Assembly (NCBI RefSeq): GCF_023100905.1
Contig: NZ_CP064686.1
Coordinates: forward strand, 5,518,001 to 5,582,000
Source of the DNA: Bradyrhizobium sp. 4
GTDB lineage: Bacteria > Pseudomonadota > Alphaproteobacteria > Rhizobiales > Xanthobacteraceae
Direction: 5' to 3'
DNA: 64,000 nt
Shown here: piece by piece, positions 1 through 9,259 of the stretch
How positions within the stretch are numbered: position 1 is the first letter of the stretch
Layout of the letters: every line of letters starts with the position of its first letter
The notes under the pieces: generated by a model
Told to the model about the DNA's origin: nothing
The model's input: only the letters and a program-made list of their open reading frames with translations
Database searches by the model: none
Translations under genes and position numbers: made by a program

Positions 1-586
1 CGGCCTCTTGCAGCACCAGCTTGAGGCTGACGCCGGTCCATTCTGCACAACTCACCAGACCCACAAGGTCCGACGCTGTCTTGCCGTAAGGCTTGCTGTA
101 GCCGGGATTGCCGGAGCATTCGAGAAAGTGGACGCGCGATTCCGACGGGAAACGCCTGAGATCGTCCATTGTGAAGATCAGCGGGCGCTCGAGCAGCCCG
201 TGCAGCATCAGCCGGTGCTGGGCCGGATCGATGGTCGGAACGCCGCCGTGGTGACGCTCGTAGAACAGTCCATTCGGCGTGATGATGCCATCGAGTTCCT
301 GCAACGGCGTCCGGCTGGAGGCCGAGATGTACTGTTTGAGAGTCTTCGAGATGTTCTTGACGACGCCCTTCTCGAACGACGATGGCGCGCCATAGAGCTG
401 GCCCCCCGTCGGTTCGCCCGGCGCCTTCATCCATTCGGGAATGTTGGGTGGAAGGTTGTCGATCCCGGCGGCAACCGATGCGCCGGCGCCCAGGACAGCA
501 CCACCCGCAGCGGCAGCGCTGCCGCGCAGAAAGCGGCGGCGAGTCGTCCCCGCGGGTTTGTCGGCGGCGTCGAACGTGCGGCTCAT
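1..586 (-). CDS. soxC: SoxC, sulfane dehydrogenase molybdopterin subunit (3' part outside window)
   Basis: The reverse strand reads from an ATG at 584-586 without a stop to the window edge, giving about 195 residues. A twin-arginine leader (RRRFLRGSAAA, about residues 16-26) is followed by PPNIPEWMKAPGEP, a long YGAPSSFEKGVVKN segment, and the sulfite-oxidase-fold stretch VHFLECSGNPGYSKPYG, whose Cys is the expected molybdenum ligand. This is the SoxC pattern: with the cytochrome SoxD it oxidises the sulfane sulfur carried on SoxYZ in the periplasm during thiosulfate oxidation. The rest of SoxC and presumably soxD lie to the left. The assignment is firm for the family; only the N-terminal half can be judged. 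Confidence 0.9.
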   Translation of the reverse strand, partial: MSRTFDAADKPAGTTRRRFLRGSAAAAGGAVLGAGASVAAGIDNLPPNIPEWMKAPGEPTGGQLYGAPSSFEKGVVKNISKTLKQYISASSRTPLQELDGIITPNGLFYERHHGGVPTIDPAQHRLMLHGLLERPLIFTMDDLRRFPSESRVHFLECSGNPGYSKPYGKTASDLVGLVSCAEWTGVSLKLVLQEA

Positions 587-747
587 TTGCGGATCCTCGG
601 TTGAAGCGCGACCCGCATGAAACATTCTGCGACGAGCATTTGCAATTCGCACCTGTTTCAAAAACAGGCGATTTCGATCTGGACTGATCTAAATCCGGTG
701 GCGGCGACGGCAATTCTCTTCTTCGCAACGCACAAACGGCTCGTCGG

Positions 748-1725
748 TCACTCGCCCGGCGCGATCGCATTGCTCGGGGTCGGCCGGTCGGCGATCTGCT
801 GGCCGAACAGGCTGCCGATCAGTTCGACCGCGGTGCGCGCGGTGCGGCCACGCTCGTCGAGGAACGGATTGAGCTCGACGATGTCGAGTGAACCGACTAC
901 GCCGGAATCGTGCAGGAGCTCCATGATCAGATGCGCCTCGCGATAGGTCGCTCCACCCGGCACCGTCGTGCCCACGCCAGGTGCGACGCAGGGGTCGAGA
1001 AAATCGACGTCGAAACTGACATGCAATACGCCGTTGCTGGCCCTGACGCGCTCTATGACGCGGCGGATCAGCACGGCGACGCCGAATTCGTCGATCTGGC
1101 GCATGTCGACGACCCTGATCCGGCGCGTGCGCATCAGCTCCTTTTCGAGCTTGTCGATCGAGCGCGCGCCGAACAGGTCGAGCCTGTCGGGATCGATCGA
1201 GGCGCGCGGATCGTCGCCCAGCAACCCCTCGAGGCCGGGTTCGCCGCAAAGGAATGCCGCCGACATGCCGTGCATATTGGCAGTGATGGTCGTCTCCGGG
1301 GTGTTGTAGTCGGCATGGGCATCGAGCCAGAGCACGAACAGCTCGCGTCCGCGCTCCTGCCAGTGACGGGCCATGGCATTCACCGATCCCATTGACAACG
1401 TGTGATCGCCGCCGAGAAAAATCGGCAGCGCGCCGGTTTTCGCGATCTCGTAGCCTCTGCGGCTCAGCACGCGCGTCCAGCGCTGAATTTCGCGGTAGTG
1501 ATTGGCTTTGTCGGGGGCCCTGTCTGCGAGATCCCGGAGCTCGGCCACCGAGAGATCGCCGTAATCGACCACCTCGAAATCCAGGCTCTCGAGCAGTGTC
1601 GCAAGGCCGGCAGTGCGGAGCGCCGCAGGGCCCATCAGGGTACCGCGCTGCGAAGCCCCCATGTCGATGGGAGCGCCGAGCAAGGCGATGCGCCGGGCTC
1701 GATCCGTCGTGGTCCGGTCGGTCAC
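748..1725 (-). CDS. rocF: Arginase (ureohydrolase family)
   Basis: A 325-residue ureohydrolase that would hydrolyse L-arginine to ornithine and urea in the cytoplasm. The binuclear manganese signatures are all present in order: GGDHTLSMG, DAHADYNTPE and SFDVDFLDP, plus the C-terminal DIVELNPFLDERGRTA. Length is normal for bacterial arginases (about 300-325). The start is GTG at 1725, chosen because AGGAGACAGCT precedes it at good spacing; a longer in-frame extension lacks support. It is a stand-alone gene between soxC and a small membrane-tail protein. Agmatinase is the main alternative, but the THxNM-type central motif (ITANMHG) and the ending favour arginase. Confidence 0.88.
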   Translation of the reverse strand: MTDRTTTDRARRIALLGAPIDMGASQRGTLMGPAALRTAGLATLLESLDFEVVDYGDLSVAELRDLADRAPDKANHYREIQRWTRVLSRRGYEIAKTGALPIFLGGDHTLSMGSVNAMARHWQERGRELFVLWLDAHADYNTPETTITANMHGMSAAFLCGEPGLEGLLGDDPRASIDPDRLDLFGARSIDKLEKELMRTRRIRVVDMRQIDEFGVAVLIRRVIERVRASNGVLHVSFDVDFLDPCVAPGVGTTVPGGATYREAHLIMELLHDSGVVGSLDIVELNPFLDERGRTARTAVELIGSLFGQQIADRPTPSNAIAPGE

Positions 1726-1889
1726 AGCTGTCTCCTGACATCAGCAAGATTGAGCCAGCCTAACAGAGATTCGCATCCGTCGTTTCACGGGGGCGGGTCC
1801 GCGCAGGGGCGGATCGTTTCGGAACAAAAGCCCGCGCGCCGAATTGCCCATTCAAGGCCGGTACCCGCCGTAAAAACCACGGCGCCTGT

Positions 1890-1954
1890 CGCGGATAGCC
1901 AAAGGTCATCTGACCCGCTGTTCAGAACGAGCGCTCGCGCGGATAGCCAAAGGT
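1890..1954. repeat. 17-bp direct repeat, two copies 48 bp apart
   Basis: CGCGGATAGCCAAAGGT occurs exactly at 1890-1906 and again at 1938-1954, just upstream of the small membrane-tail gene at 1970. Two exact 17-mers in a 65-bp stretch are unlikely to arise by chance. They could be paired binding sites or a recent local duplication; no palindrome is apparent inside the unit. Confidence 0.7.
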
Positions 1955-1969
1955 ATCGGCCTCCGTCAC

Positions 1970-2254
1970 ATGATCAGCCCGGAGGTCGCGCACTTGAGCA
2001 CGGAGATCCCGCAGTCCACCTCACATCCCGGCATGGCCGAGCGCGCCATCGATGCCGCGACGGACGTATCCCGCACCATCGGTGAAGTCGCGGGTGGCCT
2101 GCATGCAGCTGTCGACCGCATGACCTCCGCTATCGACGAAGCGCGAAAGCCGGGCCGGCCCCTCGCGACCGTCGCCGCGATCACGCGCGAAGCGCCGCTC
2201 GCCAGCCTGTTCGTTGCTTTCCTGTTCGGCGTCGCGGTCGCGCGTCGGCGCTAG
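1970..2254 (+). CDS. Small protein with C-terminal membrane anchor, ElaB/YqjD-like
   Basis: A 94-residue protein with a hydrophilic helical body (roughly residues 20-65, including AAVDRMTSAIDEAR) and a single C-terminal hydrophobic segment, APLASLFVAFLFGVAVARRR. A tail of this kind ending in two or three arginines is the layout of the ElaB/YqjD/DUF883 family, inner-membrane proteins reported to bind ribosomes in stationary phase in E. coli. The ribosome link is family knowledge, not something visible here. The gene is alone, with a 17-bp direct repeat ahead of it at 1890 and 1938. The ATG at 1970 gives the complete protein. Confidence 0.65.
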   Translation: MISPEVAHLSTEIPQSTSHPGMAERAIDAATDVSRTIGEVAGGLHAAVDRMTSAIDEARKPGRPLATVAAITREAPLASLFVAFLFGVAVARRR

Positions 2255-2266
2255 AGCAACGTATGT

Positions 2267-5026
2267 TCAGGCCGCACTGACGGCGGCGCACTCGGCTGCG
2301 AGGAACTGCCGCTCGAATGCTTCCGCCGGCATCGGACGGCCGAAGAAATAGCCCTGGCCTTCCTCGCATCCCATGCTCACCAGGAAGTCGGCCGTAGCGC
2401 GATTCTCGATGCCCTCGGCCACGACCGTCAGTCCGAGCTGTTTGCTGAGGCCGATGGTCGACCCGACGATCGCGGCATCGTCGGAATTCGCGAGCAGACC
2501 GAGCACGAACGACCGGTCGATCTTGAGCCCGTCGAGCGGAAACTTCTTCAGATAGCTCAGGCTCGCATAGCCAGTGCCGAAATCGTCGAACAGAACGCGG
2601 ACGCCGAGCTGCTGAATACGCTTGAACATGTCGAGCACGCGGGCTTCGTCGTGAAGCAGGATGTCCTCAGTGACCTCAATCTCGAGCAGCGACGGTGTGA
2701 GCCCCGTCGCTTCGAGCATCCCCGCAACCGAATGGGCGAGGTCGCCGGAGTGAAGCTGCGAGGGTGACAGGTTGATCGCGACGCGCACAGGGTCGCCTGA
2801 CAATTCCCAGGCGCGTGCCTGGCGGCAGGCAGTCTCCATCACCCAGTTTCCGATCCGCTCGGACAGGGCTGAGCTGTTGACCACGGGCATGAACTCTCCG
2901 GGCGAAACGTAGCCGCGCACGGGATGCCGCCAGCGGATGAGCGCTTCGGCCCCGACCAGGCTGGCGTCGATCAGGCGAACCTGGGGCTGGTAGAACAGCT
3001 CGAACTCGCCGCGATCCGCGGCAAGCGCCAATTCGCTCTCCAGCGTCAGGCGGTTCTCCAGCTCCTGCCGGATCGCGCTCTCGAAGACCACATGACCGCC
3101 GCGCCGCGTCAGCTTTGCCTTGGTCAACGCAAGATGGCCGTTGCTCAGGAGATCGTCGGCGTTGTGTCCGCCTTCCGGATGGACCGCGACGCCGATGCTG
3201 ATCCTGACGCGATGCTGCCGCGTGCCGGTCGCAAGCGGCGCTTCGAACGCGCGCGCAATTCGTTCGGCGTACTCTGCGATCCGCTCGTCGCCATCGGCGC
3301 CTTTGCGCGCAATTGCGAATTCGTCGCCGCTAAGCCGGGCAACGACAGCGCCGTCGCCCGCGTGGGCTTTCAGGCGAGTAGCGACCGCCTGCAGCACGAG
3401 GTCTCCGGCAGAATGGCCCAGCATGTCGTTGATGCTCTGGAAACCGTCGAGCCCGATCACGAGCAGCGCGACCTCGCAAGGACGCTGCGCTGCATCCGCG
3501 ATCATGCCGACCAGTCCGGCGTGCAGCGTGTTGCGGTTGACCAGACCGGTCAGCACGTCGTACTCGGCGAGATATCTGACGCGTTCGGCCTCGCGCTTGC
3601 GGACCGAAATGTCGCGCAGGATGGCTCCGTATTGGAAGCCGTCCGTTCCCTGCCAGCCCGAGAAGCTCGCCTCGACCGGGAAAGTTTCACCGTTCTTGCG
3701 CCGCCCTTCGAACTCGATGACGACCGCTCCGCCGGGTGCGAGGAGTGCCTGGCGCGCGGCGTCGCGCGTGGACGGCCTCGCCTCACCGTCCACCGGAACG
3801 GCACATAGCGTTTCGAACGGGCGGCCGATGATCTCGGCGGGCATATAGCCGAAGATCGCGCTGGCGCCGGGGTTCCAAACGGTGATCAGCTGATCTTCGT
3901 CGGTGCAGACGAGGCCATCGCCGAGCGACATCGCGATACGATGAAAGCGGCTTTCGGCGATGCGCCCCAGCAGACCACGAAAATCGATCTCGTCGAGTGC
4001 GATCGCCGTCAGATAAGCGACAATCGCGATGTGGAACAACGATGTGTCGATGATGAAGGGCCATCTTGCCTGAACGAGGATCGCAACCAGCTCGAAGGCC
4101 GCCCCGGCCGAGATCAGGATTGCGACGCGAATTCCCGAAGCGAAGCGGCGCCACGAATACATCATCAGCAGGCAGATCACCGCGAGACCCAGGATCATGC
4201 CGGTATCGGAAGTCCAGCGCAGCATCCGGTTCTGGAGGATCGATTCCGCTGCCAGCGCCTGGAGGATGGGTCCGGAGATGATGCGGCCATTTGGAACGCT
4301 GAAGCGGTCGCCGAGTTCGAGCGCCGTCGCTCCAATGATGATCTTCTTGTCTCTCAGCCTGTCGAGAGCGGCGGCTTTGCCGCGGAGCACGTCGACATAG
4401 GAGACACTTGGAACGGAGCCCGCCCGAATGCTGAAATCGATCAGGAACGGCGGCCGCCGATTGGCGTCCTGCCCGGCCAGCACGACGGCCATCGAAGGCA
4501 TCAGGGCATCGCCGAGCTTCTCGCCGAACGGATATCGGCGAACGAGCCCGTCGGATTCGATGGCGACATTGACCAGCGCGGGCCACGACTGGTTGCCGAA
4601 CGGCTTCAGGGGGCGATTGATGTGAGCTGCGCCGCCATTCGGCGCCGGCTGCTTGAAGGACGGCAGGATGGTCGAGCCGCCTGCCTCACGCAGCGCGTTG
4701 ACGAAAGCCTCGTCGGAGGCCGGATCGGATGGCGAGCTGAAATCGACGTCGAAAGCGACGTCCTGTGCCCCCGCAGCCTCTAACCTTTGCAACAGTTCCG
4801 CGTGCAGCCGGCGCGGCCAGGGCCATACCCCGATCTGGTCGATTGAGGGCGCGTCAATGGCCACCACGACGACGTTGCCGCTCGCGGCGCGCGATTGCCA
4901 GGCAAACCGTAGGTCGGTCAGCGCGTTGCGAAGCGCACCATGCCACCCCGTCGACAGCACGATCGCCAGCGCGGTCACGACTAGAATATGCGGACGATAG
5001 CGCTTCACTCCGGTCCTCCCGCGCAC
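2267..5026 (-). CDS. CHASE2-PAS-GGDEF-EAL cyclic-di-GMP signalling protein
   Basis: A 919-residue membrane sensor. After an N-terminal membrane helix comes a CHASE2 extracytoplasmic domain (about residues 35-270; IDAPSIDQIGVWPWPRR is typical), then three membrane helices (about 275-350), a PAS domain (about 360-470), GGDEF (about 485-645) and EAL (about 660-905). The diguanylate cyclase loop reads SGDEF rather than GGDEF, so cyclase activity is uncertain. The EAL side is intact: EALIRWRHP, VTEDIL, FDDFGTGYASLSYL, and VVAEGIEN all match the metal and catalytic residues, so phosphodiesterase activity is likely. It sits 41 bp downstream of a FecR-domain gene on the same strand, probably an operon; CHASE2 with FecR suggests envelope sensing (inference). 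Confidence 0.92.
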   Translation of the reverse strand: MRGRTGVKRYRPHILVVTALAIVLSTGWHGALRNALTDLRFAWQSRAASGNVVVVAIDAPSIDQIGVWPWPRRLHAELLQRLEAAGAQDVAFDVDFSSPSDPASDEAFVNALREAGGSTILPSFKQPAPNGGAAHINRPLKPFGNQSWPALVNVAIESDGLVRRYPFGEKLGDALMPSMAVVLAGQDANRRPPFLIDFSIRAGSVPSVSYVDVLRGKAAALDRLRDKKIIIGATALELGDRFSVPNGRIISGPILQALAAESILQNRMLRWTSDTGMILGLAVICLLMMYSWRRFASGIRVAILISAGAAFELVAILVQARWPFIIDTSLFHIAIVAYLTAIALDEIDFRGLLGRIAESRFHRIAMSLGDGLVCTDEDQLITVWNPGASAIFGYMPAEIIGRPFETLCAVPVDGEARPSTRDAARQALLAPGGAVVIEFEGRRKNGETFPVEASFSGWQGTDGFQYGAILRDISVRKREAERVRYLAEYDVLTGLVNRNTLHAGLVGMIADAAQRPCEVALLVIGLDGFQSINDMLGHSAGDLVLQAVATRLKAHAGDGAVVARLSGDEFAIARKGADGDERIAEYAERIARAFEAPLATGTRQHRVRISIGVAVHPEGGHNADDLLSNGHLALTKAKLTRRGGHVVFESAIRQELENRLTLESELALAADRGEFELFYQPQVRLIDASLVGAEALIRWRHPVRGYVSPGEFMPVVNSSALSERIGNWVMETACRQARAWELSGDPVRVAINLSPSQLHSGDLAHSVAGMLEATGLTPSLLEIEVTEDILLHDEARVLDMFKRIQQLGVRVLFDDFGTGYASLSYLKKFPLDGLKIDRSFVLGLLANSDDAAIVGSTIGLSKQLGLTVVAEGIENRATADFLVSMGCEEGQGYFFGRPMPAEAFERQFLAAECAAVSAA

Positions 5027-5067
5027 CCGCTTCTGCGGTTGCGCCCCCTCATCCCCAGGAAATCGCC

Positions 5068-6348
5068 TCAGTGCTTGTTGTGGCCAAAGGCATTGCCGTG
5101 GCCATTGCTGCCGTTGCCGCCGCCATTGCCATTGCCGTTGCCGTTGTTGCCCTTGCCGTTTCCGGTGGCACCGCTGTTGCCATTGCCGTTGCCGGAATTC
5201 CCATTGCCGGAATTGCCGTTACCGGAGTTGCCCTTATCCGGTTTGGTCTTGCCATCGGAATTTCCGCTGCCGCCGCCCGAACCGTCGCTGGACGCACCTG
5301 CCGTGGTCGCGGCTATTGTCGTGCTTGCAGCCGACGAACTGGTGCTGCCAGCCGTCACGCCGCTGCTCGTGGTTACCGCAGTCTGGACGGTGCTGTTGGA
5401 TGCGTTTGTGCCCGATTTCGAGTCGCTCCAGACCGTCTCCGTGCTGGCGTGCGCGTTGCGCACCTGTCCGGGGGCACCGCCGCCGTGGGCGAGCCCGTGC
5501 GTGACCTTGTGGACGTTCAGCTTGACCTCGCCGAGCGAGTTCGAGATGCGTACGACGCCGGGCTTTGCAGCACCGCCCTTGGACGCGTGAGCTCCAGCCG
5601 CCTGTTGCGATGGCTTGAGCGCGCCAGCCGCCTTGGTGCCCTTATCGATCGGCCCGAGCGCATGGATCATGTGGCCATTCGCCCCGTTGCGCGGCGCCGG
5701 CAGGCCCGATTTCGGCACGGGCACGCGCTCGATGCTCGAGGCGCGTGGCTTGCCGTGCTCGATCGGATTGAAAGTCCCGGCGCCGCTCAGGCTGAGACCA
5801 GGCTTGCCATGCTCAAAAACGGTGGCGGCCTGCCCCGGCAGGACCTGGGCGATCTGTCCCGTCTTGAAGTCGGAGACCTCGACCTGGCCGCGAAGCACGC
5901 CGACCTTGGTGCTGCCCGCGGCCACGGTGACGCTGAACTGCGTTCCCTTGACGACAGCGGCGAGATAGGGCGTCTCGACCTCGAAATGCTTGACGTTGCG
6001 CTTCTCGACCTCGAGCAGGATCGAACCTGCCTGCTGGATGATGGTAGTCGAGAGGCCCTCCTTGCTCTCGGTCGGCAAGCCGACCACCGAGTTGGGAGAG
6101 ATCAGGATCGTTTCCTCGCCGCGGACGAGCAGCACGCGGCCATTACGTCCGGTGCGAATGGTGTCGCCGGGCTTAAGCGCCTCCTGCTGATTCAACGAGA
6201 CCTGCTGCGCGCCGCTGGTGGCGACCCAGACCTCGCCGGTGGCTTTGCCGACCGACCAGACGCCATCGTCGGCGGCGGATGCGCCGCAAGCCGTTCCCAG
6301 GATCAGCGCAGCCGCGAAGGCGCACCGCATTCCAATTTTGCTCAGCAT
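5068..6348 (-). CDS. Secreted FecR-domain protein with Gly/Asn-rich repeat tail
   Basis: A 426-residue protein with a clear signal peptide (residues 1-25, ending GASA). Residues about 30-190 form a FecR-type domain (KPGDTIRTGRNGRVLLV, then ETPYLAAVVKGTQFSV, ending in a VLPGQAATV strand). The C-terminal third is low-complexity: a Ser/Thr/Ala-rich linker, then a GNSGNGNSGNGN-type repeat and a Gly/Asn/His tail with HGNAFGHNKH at the end. FecR domains of this form occur as periplasmic or surface scaffolds near type V secretion and CHASE2 proteins rather than as iron-citrate sensors. It is the first gene of a two-gene unit with the CHASE2 sensor and is divergent from a TpsB-like porin, so all three may act together at the cell surface (inference). 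Confidence 0.85.
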   Translation of the reverse strand: MLSKIGMRCAFAAALILGTACGASAADDGVWSVGKATGEVWVATSGAQQVSLNQQEALKPGDTIRTGRNGRVLLVRGEETILISPNSVVGLPTESKEGLSTTIIQQAGSILLEVEKRNVKHFEVETPYLAAVVKGTQFSVTVAAGSTKVGVLRGQVEVSDFKTGQIAQVLPGQAATVFEHGKPGLSLSGAGTFNPIEHGKPRASSIERVPVPKSGLPAPRNGANGHMIHALGPIDKGTKAAGALKPSQQAAGAHASKGGAAKPGVVRISNSLGEVKLNVHKVTHGLAHGGGAPGQVRNAHASTETVWSDSKSGTNASNSTVQTAVTTSSGVTAGSTSSSAASTTIAATTAGASSDGSGGGSGNSDGKTKPDKGNSGNGNSGNGNSGNGNGNSGATGNGKGNNGNGNGNGGGNGSNGHGNAFGHNKH

Positions 6349-6477
6349 GACGATCCTCAGTCCGCGTTACAGCCAGCCTGAGGGGTATCCGAAATCACTC
6401 AACATAGGATTAGCGGGAAGCAGCCAGCGGAGCGGTCGCGTTAACGGTTCATTGACCATAAAAAACTATGAAAAATC

Positions 6478-8274
6478 ATGTGGCTAACGAACCCTTATCG
6501 CACCAGGGGCACATCTCCGTCGAACTACGGGGGCAGGCGCATTGCGCGCGTCGGGAAGCGGCATCTCATTACCGCATTGGCGCTGTTAGCCCCTTTTTTC
6601 ACGGGAGTTCCTCAGGCTTTCGCACAACAGGCGAACCAGCCGGGCTTCGATCCGCGCCAGCCTGAGAAATATTTTGAAAACCAAACCGAGCGGGAATCGC
6701 TGACCCGCCCTCCGGTCAGGCTGCCGACAGTCGGCCAGCCCAACACCGGCGGCGATACCAAGCCTCAATTCGTGCTGCGCGGCGTCGATGTCAGCGGAGC
6801 CCGGGCCGTTTCCCCCGATCGCATCGCCGCGGTCTACCAGCCCTATGTCGGCAAGAAGGTTTCGCAGGCGGATCTCGCCGCGATCGCAGGCGCGATCAGC
6901 GATCTCTACCGTGCCGATGGTTTTCACTTGAGCCGTGCGATCGTGCCGCCGCAGGATATTGCGGACGGACGCGTCCGGATCCAGGTCGTCGAAGGCGCCA
7001 TCTTGGAGGCCGAGTTGAAAGGCGACGGCGCTGAGCAGTTCGGCGTGAGACCGATGCTTGGGCCGGTTCTGGCTGAGCAACCGTCGCGCCTGGCAACGCT
7101 GGAACGTCAGCTCTTTCTCGTCAACGGCAGACCTGGCGTCCGGATCACCGATACCGCACTGGAGGAGATCGGCACTGCAACGGGCCGATTCCGCCTCATC
7201 GTCTATTTGAAGACTTGGCACGTCTTCTCGTCGTTCGGTCTGGACAATCTCGGCTCATCATCAGTCGGTCCGTGGCAGACCTATGCGACCGGCGCGTTCA
7301 ACTCCTATCTCACGCCCGGCGACACGCTGGCGGTCAATCTGTCGACCATCGCCAACGACCCCCGCCAGCTTGGCTTCGCACGGTTGTCCTACGATGCACC
7401 GGTCGGTGTCGACGGTGTGCGTCTCGGCGGGTCCGTCCTGTACAGCGCGGTTAGACCGGGCGATGCCCGCCGCCTCGACAACGACATCACCACGACCGAG
7501 GCGTTCGAGCTGCGTGCCAGCATCGTCCCATTGCAGTCGCAATCCTCCTCGCTGACCCTGACTGCGGCGACGACCTTCAGCAACGTGTCCGAGCATGACC
7601 TTTACGGCCCCTGGTACAATGACCACATCAGGACCGTGAGCCTGACCGCCGACTACCGGCTTCAGGACCATTTCGGCGGCACCAATTTCGCGACGCTGAC
7701 CTACCGCCAGGGCCTCGACATCTTCGGTGCCTCGCATTTCGACGACGATCTTTTGTCGCGCGATGGCGCTTCATCGAACTTCTCGGTGCTAAACCTCTGG
7801 TTCACTCGCTACCAGACGCTCAACGACGTCTGGTCGCTCAAACTTTCCGCTGCGAGCCAGACGGCGTCACGGCCGCTGTTCACCTCGCAGCAATTCTATC
7901 TCGGTGGCGCTGCCTTCGGGCGCGGCTATGGCGCAGCAGAGATCAGCGGGGACAACGGTCTTGCCGGCTCTCTCGAACTGCGCTTCGACCAGAAACTCAA
8001 CTACCGCTACTGGACCGGCTATCAGCTCTATGCCTTCGGCGACGCCGGCGCCGTCTGGAACGACGGTTACCGCCTGAGCGACGGCCTGTCGCTGACCTCG
8101 GCCGGAGCTGGCGTGCGGTTCTTCCTGCCGGACGATTTCCAGGCCGATCTCGGCGTGGCCGTCCCCCTGAGCTACCGGGCGCCCGACAACGACCGCCGCA
8201 GCCCCCGCTTCCTGTTTACTCTGTCCAGCGCGCTGCGGCTCTGCTCCGAACGCGGCAAGGGCGGCTGTCTGTAA
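6478..8274 (+). CDS. TpsB-like two-partner secretion porin (ShlB/FhaC/HecB family)
   Basis: A 598-residue outer-membrane transporter. The N-terminus has a basic stretch and hydrophobic core (about residues 28-50, ending AFAQQ). A POTRA-type domain follows (about 95-190; RGVDVSGARAVSPDRIAAVYQPYVGKKV), then a 16-strand-type barrel with FGRGYGAAEISGDNGLAGSLELRF near residues 480-500, the characteristic VRGY-like segment and lid region of TpsB proteins. It would export a TpsA exoprotein across the outer membrane. No filamentous haemagglutinin-like TpsA lies on either side: the next gene is a lipase-like hydrolase. The start at 6478 is the only one that keeps the whole signal sequence. It shares its upstream region with the divergent FecR gene. 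Confidence 0.85.
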   Translation: MWLTNPYRTRGTSPSNYGGRRIARVGKRHLITALALLAPFFTGVPQAFAQQANQPGFDPRQPEKYFENQTERESLTRPPVRLPTVGQPNTGGDTKPQFVLRGVDVSGARAVSPDRIAAVYQPYVGKKVSQADLAAIAGAISDLYRADGFHLSRAIVPPQDIADGRVRIQVVEGAILEAELKGDGAEQFGVRPMLGPVLAEQPSRLATLERQLFLVNGRPGVRITDTALEEIGTATGRFRLIVYLKTWHVFSSFGLDNLGSSSVGPWQTYATGAFNSYLTPGDTLAVNLSTIANDPRQLGFARLSYDAPVGVDGVRLGGSVLYSAVRPGDARRLDNDITTTEAFELRASIVPLQSQSSSLTLTAATTFSNVSEHDLYGPWYNDHIRTVSLTADYRLQDHFGGTNFATLTYRQGLDIFGASHFDDDLLSRDGASSNFSVLNLWFTRYQTLNDVWSLKLSAASQTASRPLFTSQQFYLGGAAFGRGYGAAEISGDNGLAGSLELRFDQKLNYRYWTGYQLYAFGDAGAVWNDGYRLSDGLSLTSAGAGVRFFLPDDFQADLGVAVPLSYRAPDNDRRSPRFLFTLSSALRLCSERGKGGCL

Positions 8275-8428
8275 ACCCTCGCCCTTCGCGCTATGGCCCC
8301 GGGCGTGCGGCTCTTTTGGGGCGCGGCTCACAGACTTGCCTAAATTTAATCCCGTAACCTGCTCACGATCGCTCGATCCGGGAGTTCCCAATGGCCATGT
8401 TCAGTCGAAAGTGATTTGGGACGGAACC

Positions 8429-9259
8429 ATGAAAAAGGTTTTTGCTGTTCTGGCGTTTCTCTGCATCCTCGGCGTCGGCCAGTATTTCGTCGTCAGCCGG
8501 TTCGCGATCCGCCATGAGGTTTTGACCCTGTTCGACGCCGCGCGCCAGCGGCCGATTGCGGTCGAAATCGCTGTACGGCGCGATTACGAGACCAAGGCCA
8601 ATCTCGGCCTCTGGAAGCTCCCGCTCGCCATCATCAGCAACGGCAATACCGTCAAGGCCACCGAATATTCCTTCCTCGCCAACGTGCTCGCCGCACGCGG
8701 TTATCTCGTCGCGAGCATCCAGCAGGATCTGCCGAGCGATCCGCCGCTGATGACCAAGACCGGCCAGCAATATGTCGGCCGGCGCGAGGTCTATATCCGC
8801 TGCGAGGCCAATATCCTTTTCACCTTGGGCGAGTTGAAGCGGCGGCAAGAGAACGCCGACTACGACCACATCACGCTCGTCGGGCATTCCAACGGTGGCG
8901 ACGTTTCGATGTATGTCGCCCATCAGCACCCGGAGCTGGTGTCGAAAGTGATCACGCTCGACAATCTGCGAGTGCCTTTCGTGCTTAGCGACAACATGAA
9001 GATCCTGTCGTTCCGCTCGAAGGATCCGCATTTCGTAACCGATCCCGGCGTGCTGCCGACGCCGGAAGAGGCCAAGGCGCGCGGCATCGACATTATCCAC
9101 ACCGGTGCGCAGCATACCGAGATGAGCGATCGCGGTCCCGATGCGGTCAAGGAGAAGATCCAGGCGACACTCGACCGCTTCCTGCGCGACAGCGCCAGCA
9201 GCGCGCTCGCGCCGGCCGATACACAAAGTCCGATGATCATGAACCCCGGCGACTATTAG
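8429..9259 (+). CDS. Alpha/beta hydrolase with N-terminal membrane/signal segment
   Basis: A 276-residue serine hydrolase of unknown substrate. Residues 1-22 (MKKVFAVLAFLCILGVG) form a signal peptide or anchor, so it should act in the periplasm. The nucleophile elbow is LVGHSNGGD (about residue 155), a GxSxG motif with Asn after the Ser. The HTGAQHTEMSD stretch near residue 232 probably supplies the catalytic His. It resembles chlorophyllase/dienelactone-hydrolase-like esterases. An in-frame upstream ATG at 8336 exists, but the ATG at 8429 places the hydrophobic signal at the N-terminus and is preferred. It is a single gene downstream of the TpsB porin. Confidence 0.8.
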   Translation: MKKVFAVLAFLCILGVGQYFVVSRFAIRHEVLTLFDAARQRPIAVEIAVRRDYETKANLGLWKLPLAIISNGNTVKATEYSFLANVLAARGYLVASIQQDLPSDPPLMTKTGQQYVGRREVYIRCEANILFTLGELKRRQENADYDHITLVGHSNGGDVSMYVAHQHPELVSKVITLDNLRVPFVLSDNMKILSFRSKDPHFVTDPGVLPTPEEAKARGIDIIHTGAQHTEMSDRGPDAVKEKIQATLDRFLRDSASSALAPADTQSPMIMNPGDY

